Source: Eggerthellaceae bacterium
GTDB taxonomy: Bacteria; Actinomycetota; Coriobacteriia; Coriobacteriales; Eggerthellaceae
Assembly: GCA_900754955.1 (NCBI GenBank)
Contig: CAAEEV010000125.1
Span: forward strand, 1-18,365
Reading direction: 5' to 3'
DNA length: 18,365 nt
The notes under the pieces were generated by a model, which searched no databases, was not told the DNA's origin, and saw nothing but the letters and a program-made list of their open reading frames with translations. The position numbers were made by a program, and so were the translations under genes. This document shows positions 13,869 to 18,365 of the stretch, piece after piece. The number at the start of each line of letters is the position of its first letter. Within the stretch, counting starts at the first letter, position 1.

Positions 13869-16800
13869 GTGACGAGCGAAACCCCATTCGCTGAAGAAAC
13901 TGCCCCTCGCCCTGAAAACAACCCGAAACCCACATGCGCAGCCAGCCAGAACCTGCTCGTCGGCATCGACGTGGGGTCAACGACCACGAAGATCGCCGCG
14001 CTCGACGCCGAAACCCGCGAGATCGTGTTTTCGCGCTACGTGCGCCATCATGCGCGTCAGGCAGAATGCACGAGCCGCCTGCTCTCCGAGCTGCGCGAAG
14101 CCTGCCCCCATGCGCACATCAAAGCCACCGTCGCCGGATCGGGCGGCACCACCGTCGCGCGCATCCTCGACGTTCCCTACATCCAGGAAGTGGTTGCGAA
14201 CTCGCTTTCCATCAAGGCGTACCACCCGCAGACGCGCTGCGCCATCGAGCTGGGCGGTCAGGACGCCAAGATGATCTTCTTCAAGCCCGACGAGCAGACG
14301 GGCGCCATGACCGTGTCTGACATGCGCATGAACGGCTCATGCGCCGGCGGCACCGGTGCCTTCGTGGACGAGATCGCCACCGTGCTCAACGTGCCTATCG
14401 AGCAGTTCGACGAACTCGCGAGCCGCGGCACCGCGCTGCACAGCATCTCGGGCCGCTGCGGCGTGTACGCCAAAACCGACATCCAGCCGTTGCTCAACCA
14501 GGGCATTCCCAAGGAGGACATCGCCCTGTCGTCGATGCACGCCATCGCCAAGCAGACCATCGGCGGCCTCGCCCAGGGCATCGACATCGAGGCGCCCGTG
14601 ATCTTCGAAGGCGGGCCGCTCACGTTCAACCCCACACTCATCAAGGTGTTCGCCGAACGGCTCGACCTCGCGCCTGACGATGTGATCATCCCCGCGCATC
14701 CCGAGATCATGGTGGCACTCGGCGCAGCCATCGCCGCAGAGGACTTCCCAACCGAGCAGAACCGCGCCCTCGTGCTCGACGAGGCGATCGCCGCGCTTGA
14801 CGCGTACGACCCAGCATCCGACGCCGAGAACAAACAGGTGCCTCCCCTCTTCGAGACCGACGAGGAGTATGCCGCCTTCGTCGCGCGCCACACTGCCCCG
14901 CCCATGGTCGAGCCCGTGCCGAACGCGCAGGGTGCGCTGCCGTGCTGGATCGGCGTCGACTGCGGATCCACCACCACGAAGCTCGCGCTGCTCAACGAGG
15001 ACGGCGAACCGTTCGACTCGTTCTACGCCTCGAACGAAGGCGAGCCGCTCGACGTGGCACGCGGCGCCCTCGTTGCGCTGCGCGACAAGTACCGCGCTCG
15101 CGGCATTGAGCTCGACGTGCGCGGCATCGGCTCCACCGGCTACGGCGAGCTCATGTTCGCGAGCGCCTTCCACTGCGACTATCACGTGGTGGAAACGGTG
15201 GCCCACGCGCACGCCGCGCAGACCTACCTGCCCGACGTCACCTTCGTGCTCGACATCGGCGGCCAGGACATGAAGGCTATCTGGATGGACCACGGCGTCA
15301 TCACCGACATCCTCATGAACGAGGCGTGCTCGAGCGGCTGCGGCTCGTTCCTCGAGAACTTCGCTTCCACGCTCAACATCCCCGTGGAGGGCATCGCCGA
15401 GATGGCGTTTGCGTCCGAATCGCCTGCTGCGCTCGGCAGCCGCTGCACCGTGTTCATGAACTCCTCGATCGTCACCGAACAGCGCAACGGCAAGACGCCT
15501 GCCGACATCATGGCCGGCCTCTGCATGTCCATCATCGAGAACGTGTTCACTAAGGTCATCCGCGTGTCGAACCTCGACCAGCTCGGCGACGCCATCATGG
15601 TGCAGGGCGGCACATTCGCCAACGACGCCGTGCTGCGCGCCTTCGAGCGCTACATCGGACACGACGTGCACCGCGCGCCCTACCCCGGCCTCATGGGCGC
15701 CATCGGCGTCGCGCTGCTCACCAAGGAGCAGGCGGAAGAGCGCGCCGCGGCGGTGCTCGCAGATGCGGCTCACACGTCCGATGCGCCCGCCGCGCAGGCA
15801 TCGAGCTCGCATCCCAGCACCTTCATCGGCCTCGACGCACTCGACGCGTTCTTCTACGAGCAGGAGACCAACCTCGTGTGCCCCTTCTGCCAGAACCACT
15901 GCAGCCGCACGCGCGTGGTGTTCTCGGACGGCAGCTCCTACGTCACGGGCAACCGCTGCCCGAAAGGCGAGGTGGTGGGTGATCCGCACGACGAGGCGGT
16001 GCGCCGCCAGGTGAAGGAGGCGGCCTCCGCCATCGAATCGGTCACCAACCTGTTCGACGTGCGCGAGAAGTTGCTGTTCGACGACTGGATGTACCGCCGC
16101 ATCGCGCCGAAGCGCAACCTGCGCATCGGCCTGCCGCGCGTGCTCGCGCTGTGGGACACCGCCCCGTTCTGGCGCGTGTTCTTCGAGGCGCTCGGATTCG
16201 ACGTGGTACTCTCTCGCAAGAGCACGCGCGCCATGTACGAGAGCGGCCTGTCGAGCGTCACGTCCGACACCATCTGCTTCCCCGCCAAGCTCGTGCACGG
16301 GCACATCCGCGACCTTGTGAAACAGCAGGTCGACCGCATCTTCATGCCCATCATCACCACCGTGCAGCCCGAGGGCACGGCCGACACCGCCGAGTCGATG
16401 TGCGCCGTCGTGAAGGGCTACCCCATGGTGCTGCGCGCCTCCGACAACCCCGAGGAGCGGTTCGGCATCCCCTTCGACACGCCGCTGTTCCACTGGTACA
16501 AGAACACCGACCGCGACCGTCAGCTCACCGAGTACATGCGCGACACGTTCGGTATCGAACCCGCGCTCGCGCGCCTCGCCATCGAGCAAGCTGACGCCAC
16601 CATGGACACGTTCCACAAGACGCTGCGGAATGCCGGCGCCGCCGCGCTCAAGGAGGCGCGCGAAGCCGGCACCTACGCGATGATCCTCGCGTCGCGCCCC
16701 TACCAGAACGACCCACTCGTCAACCACGACCTGCCGCGCCTGTTCGCCGAGCAGGGCATCGCCGTGCTCACCGTGGACTCCGTACCCGGCATCACCGAGG

Positions 16801-18365
16801 TCGACCTGTCGAAAAGCCGGCTCGACATCGCCAACAACTTCCACGCGCGCATGCTTGCGGGCGCGCTCATCGCCGCGCGCGACGAGAACCTCGAGTACGC
16901 GCAGATCGTCTCGTTCGGCTGCGGCCACGACGCCTACCTCTCCGACGAGATCATCCGCCTCATGCACGAGACGTCCGACAGCTCGCCGCTCATCCTCAAA
17001 GTCGATGAGAGCTCCATCGAGGGACCGCTGCGCATCCGTGTGCGCTCGTTCGTGGAGACGCTCAACATCCGCCGGCGCCGCGGACTGCTCGGCACACCGC
17101 ACGAGCTGCGCGATCCCTATCCCGTGAAGTACACGCGCGCCGACCGCAAGCGCCGCATGACGGTGCTCGTGCCGAACACCTCGCACGCGTTCAGCCGCAT
17201 GATGGCCGCCGTGTTTACCAAGCAGGGGCTCAACGCCGTGCCGATCCCGCTCGGACGCGAACGCGCCATCGCGCTTGGCAAGAAATACGTGCACAACGAC
17301 ATCTGCTTCCCCGCGCAGATCGTCATCGGCGAGGCGCTCGCGGCGCTCGAGAGCGGCGAGTACGACCTCGACAACGTGTGCATCGGCATGGCGAAGTACG
17401 TGGGCGACTGCCGCCTTACGCACTACAGCGCGTTGCTGCGCAAGGCGCTCAATGACGCGGGCTACGCCAACGTGCCCATCCTCACCAACGACGACGTCGA
17501 CTCGCACGACATGCACCCTGGCTTCCGCTTGAGCCTGCTGTCGGGCATGCGCATCGCGTTCGCCCTGCCCATGATCGACGTGCTCGAAGAGTTGCTACGC
17601 AAGATGCGCCCCTACGAGTTGGAGGCGGGCAGCGCCGAAGCCGCCTTCGAGCGCGCACTCGATCTTGTGATCGACGGCATCGGCGGCGGCATCCGCGGCA
17701 TGTCACGCGCGTTCGAAAAGGCGATCGATATGATGGCCCAGGTGCGCTACGACCGCTCGACCCTGCGGCCGCAGGTGCTCATCGTGGGCGAATACCTCCT
17801 GAACTTCCACCCCGGCGCCAACCACAACATCGAGCAGTACCTCGAGAACAACGGCTTCGAGATCATCGAGGCGCGCATGACCGATGTCATTCGCAAGACG
17901 TACTTCTACAAGCACGCGCAGGACAAGGAATACGACATCGACAAGCCGCTCGATTACCGCTTCAACAACGCCATCTCGGACTCGTTCTTCGAGCTTGCGC
18001 ACGACAACTGCGACCGCATCGCGCGGCGCCACCCGCTCTACGAGCGTCCCGCGCGCCTGCCCGAACTCGTCGAAGCGAGCGACAACATCATCCACCACAC
18101 GTTTGATGCGGGCGAGGGCGTGCTCATCCCCGGCGAGATCCTCCATCACGCCGCGCGGGGGTGCCGCTCGTTCGTGATCCTGCAGCCGTTCGGCTGCCTG
18201 CCGAACCACGTGGTGGGCCGCGGCATCGCGAAGGCGCTCAAGCGCGCCTACCCCGATGCGCAGATCCTGCCGCTCGACTACGACCCCGACGTGAGCTTCG
18301 CCAACATCGAGAACCGCCTCCAGATGCTCGTCATGAGCGCGCAGGCGCAGCGCGCGGGCGTCGCG
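13869..18365 (+). CDS. Large 2-hydroxyacyl-CoA dehydratase activator (BadF/BcrA-type duplicated ATPase plus C-terminal reductase-like region), 3' end cut
   Basis: Cytoplasmic, probably oxygen-sensitive iron-sulfur protein of the acyl-CoA dehydratase/benzoyl-CoA reductase activase family, which uses ATP hydrolysis to inject a low-potential electron into its partner. Open for 1499 codons. The first ASKHA ATPase half starts with GIDVGSTTTK (32-41) and has Cys158 in SCAGGTGAFVDEIA and Cys197 in SGRCGVYAKTDIQ. The second half starts with GVDCGSTTTK (362-371) and has Cys487 and Cys491 in ACSSGCGSFLE and Cys526 in SRC. A Cys cluster follows (C671-x2-C674-x3-C678, C697), then a DUF2229/HgdB-like region with ICFPAK and DICFPAQ motifs. 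Near the cut end is GCLPNHVVGRG, close to the usual C-terminus, so few residues are missing. The GTG start has AAAGG 8 nt upstream. The substrate is unknown and no dehydratase gene lies within the window. Confidence 0.93.
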   Translation, partial: MTSETPFAEETAPRPENNPKPTCAASQNLLVGIDVGSTTTKIAALDAETREIVFSRYVRHHARQAECTSRLLSELREACPHAHIKATVAGSGGTTVARILDVPYIQEVVANSLSIKAYHPQTRCAIELGGQDAKMIFFKPDEQTGAMTVSDMRMNGSCAGGTGAFVDEIATVLNVPIEQFDELASRGTALHSISGRCGVYAKTDIQPLLNQGIPKEDIALSSMHAIAKQTIGGLAQGIDIEAPVIFEGGPLTFNPTLIKVFAERLDLAPDDVIIPAHPEIMVALGAAIAAEDFPTEQNRALVLDEAIAALDAYDPASDAENKQVPPLFETDEEYAAFVARHTAPPMVEPVPNAQGALPCWIGVDCGSTTTKLALLNEDGEPFDSFYASNEGEPLDVARGALVALRDKYRARGIELDVRGIGSTGYGELMFASAFHCDYHVVETVAHAHAAQTYLPDVTFVLDIGGQDMKAIWMDHGVITDILMNEACSSGCGSFLENFASTLNIPVEGIAEMAFASESPAALGSRCTVFMNSSIVTEQRNGKTPADIMAGLCMSIIENVFTKVIRVSNLDQLGDAIMVQGGTFANDAVLRAFERYIGHDVHRAPYPGLMGAIGVALLTKEQAEERAAAVLADAAHTSDAPAAQASSSHPSTFIGLDALDAFFYEQETNLVCPFCQNHCSRTRVVFSDGSSYVTGNRCPKGEVVGDPHDEAVRRQVKEAASAIESVTNLFDVREKLLFDDWMYRRIAPKRNLRIGLPRVLALWDTAPFWRVFFEALGFDVVLSRKSTRAMYESGLSSVTSDTICFPAKLVHGHIRDLVKQQVDRIFMPIITTVQPEGTADTAESMCAVVKGYPMVLRASDNPEERFGIPFDTPLFHWYKNTDRDRQLTEYMRDTFGIEPALARLAIEQADATMDTFHKTLRNAGAAALKEAREAGTYAMILASRPYQNDPLVNHDLPRLFAEQGIAVLTVDSVPGITEVDLSKSRLDIANNFHARMLAGALIAARDENLEYAQIVSFGCGHDAYLSDEIIRLMHETSDSSPLILKVDESSIEGPLRIRVRSFVETLNIRRRRGLLGTPHELRDPYPVKYTRADRKRRMTVLVPNTSHAFSRMMAAVFTKQGLNAVPIPLGRERAIALGKKYVHNDICFPAQIVIGEALAALESGEYDLDNVCIGMAKYVGDCRLTHYSALLRKALNDAGYANVPILTNDDVDSHDMHPGFRLSLLSGMRIAFALPMIDVLEELLRKMRPYELEAGSAEAAFERALDLVIDGIGGGIRGMSRAFEKAIDMMAQVRYDRSTLRPQVLIVGEYLLNFHPGANHNIEQYLENNGFEIIEARMTDVIRKTYFYKHAQDKEYDIDKPLDYRFNNAISDSFFELAHDNCDRIARRHPLYERPARLPELVEASDNIIHHTFDAGEGVLIPGEILHHAARGCRSFVILQPFGCLPNHVVGRGIAKALKRAYPDAQILPLDYDPDVSFANIENRLQMLVMSAQAQRAGVA

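Noticed and set aside
14337..17516. A 1059-codon open frame on the minus strand
   Set aside because: It is antisense to the activator, low-complexity (Arg/His/Val/Glu-rich) and shows no domain; it is a high-GC shadow of a clearly coding plus-strand frame.

Overview
The window is GC-rich, almost fully coding DNA, probably chromosomal and from an anaerobic actinobacterium. The gene families, promoter style and the large 2-hydroxyacyl-CoA dehydratase activator point to the Coriobacteriia/Eggerthellaceae (Eggerthella/Slackia-like). That assignment is an inference from gene content, not a database match. A perfect parS site suggests an origin-proximal position.

Layout. (1) 1-862, minus strand: a PfkB-family sugar/nucleoside kinase, cut at its 3' end by the window edge. 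(2) 862-1280: an intergenic region carrying the first copy of a compact promoter-plus-hairpin element that looks like a small RNA gene. (3) 1280-2323 plus: an EamA/DMT exporter, convergent with an AGCS sodium:amino-acid symporter (2455-3924, minus). (4) 3925-4798: a long intergenic region with the second small-RNA copy, a perfect parS centromere site and an AT-rich dyad that may be the operator of the next operon. (5) 4799-9324 plus: a tightly packed five-gene unit (two-TM zinc-ribbon protein, MarR-type regulator, DUF5685-type protein, J-domain protein with a Cys-rich tail, short DnaK/Hsp70), closed by a strong terminator. It looks like an accessory chaperone module. (6) 9559-12584 plus: an iron-siderophore/heme/cobalamin-type ABC importer (permease, ATPase, lipoprotein receptor) with its own promoter, a dyad operator candidate and a terminal hairpin. 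(7) 12887-13612 plus: a CmpB-like membrane protein, probably from a leaderless mRNA. (8) 13869-end plus: a very large, 3'-truncated CoA-dehydratase activator with two ASKHA ATPase halves, each with its own cysteine pair, followed by a cysteine-containing reductase-like region.

The least explained signals are the two small-RNA-like elements and the five-gene Hsp70 module. The elements lie 3.2 kb apart. They share a near-identical promoter including its spacer, a common predicted +1, and a 17-bp stem whose three differences are all compensated. In the Hsp70 module, the DUF5685 protein has two Asp-rich motifs reminiscent of head-to-head prenyl synthases. The transporter, kinase and activator genes are otherwise ordinary members of known families.
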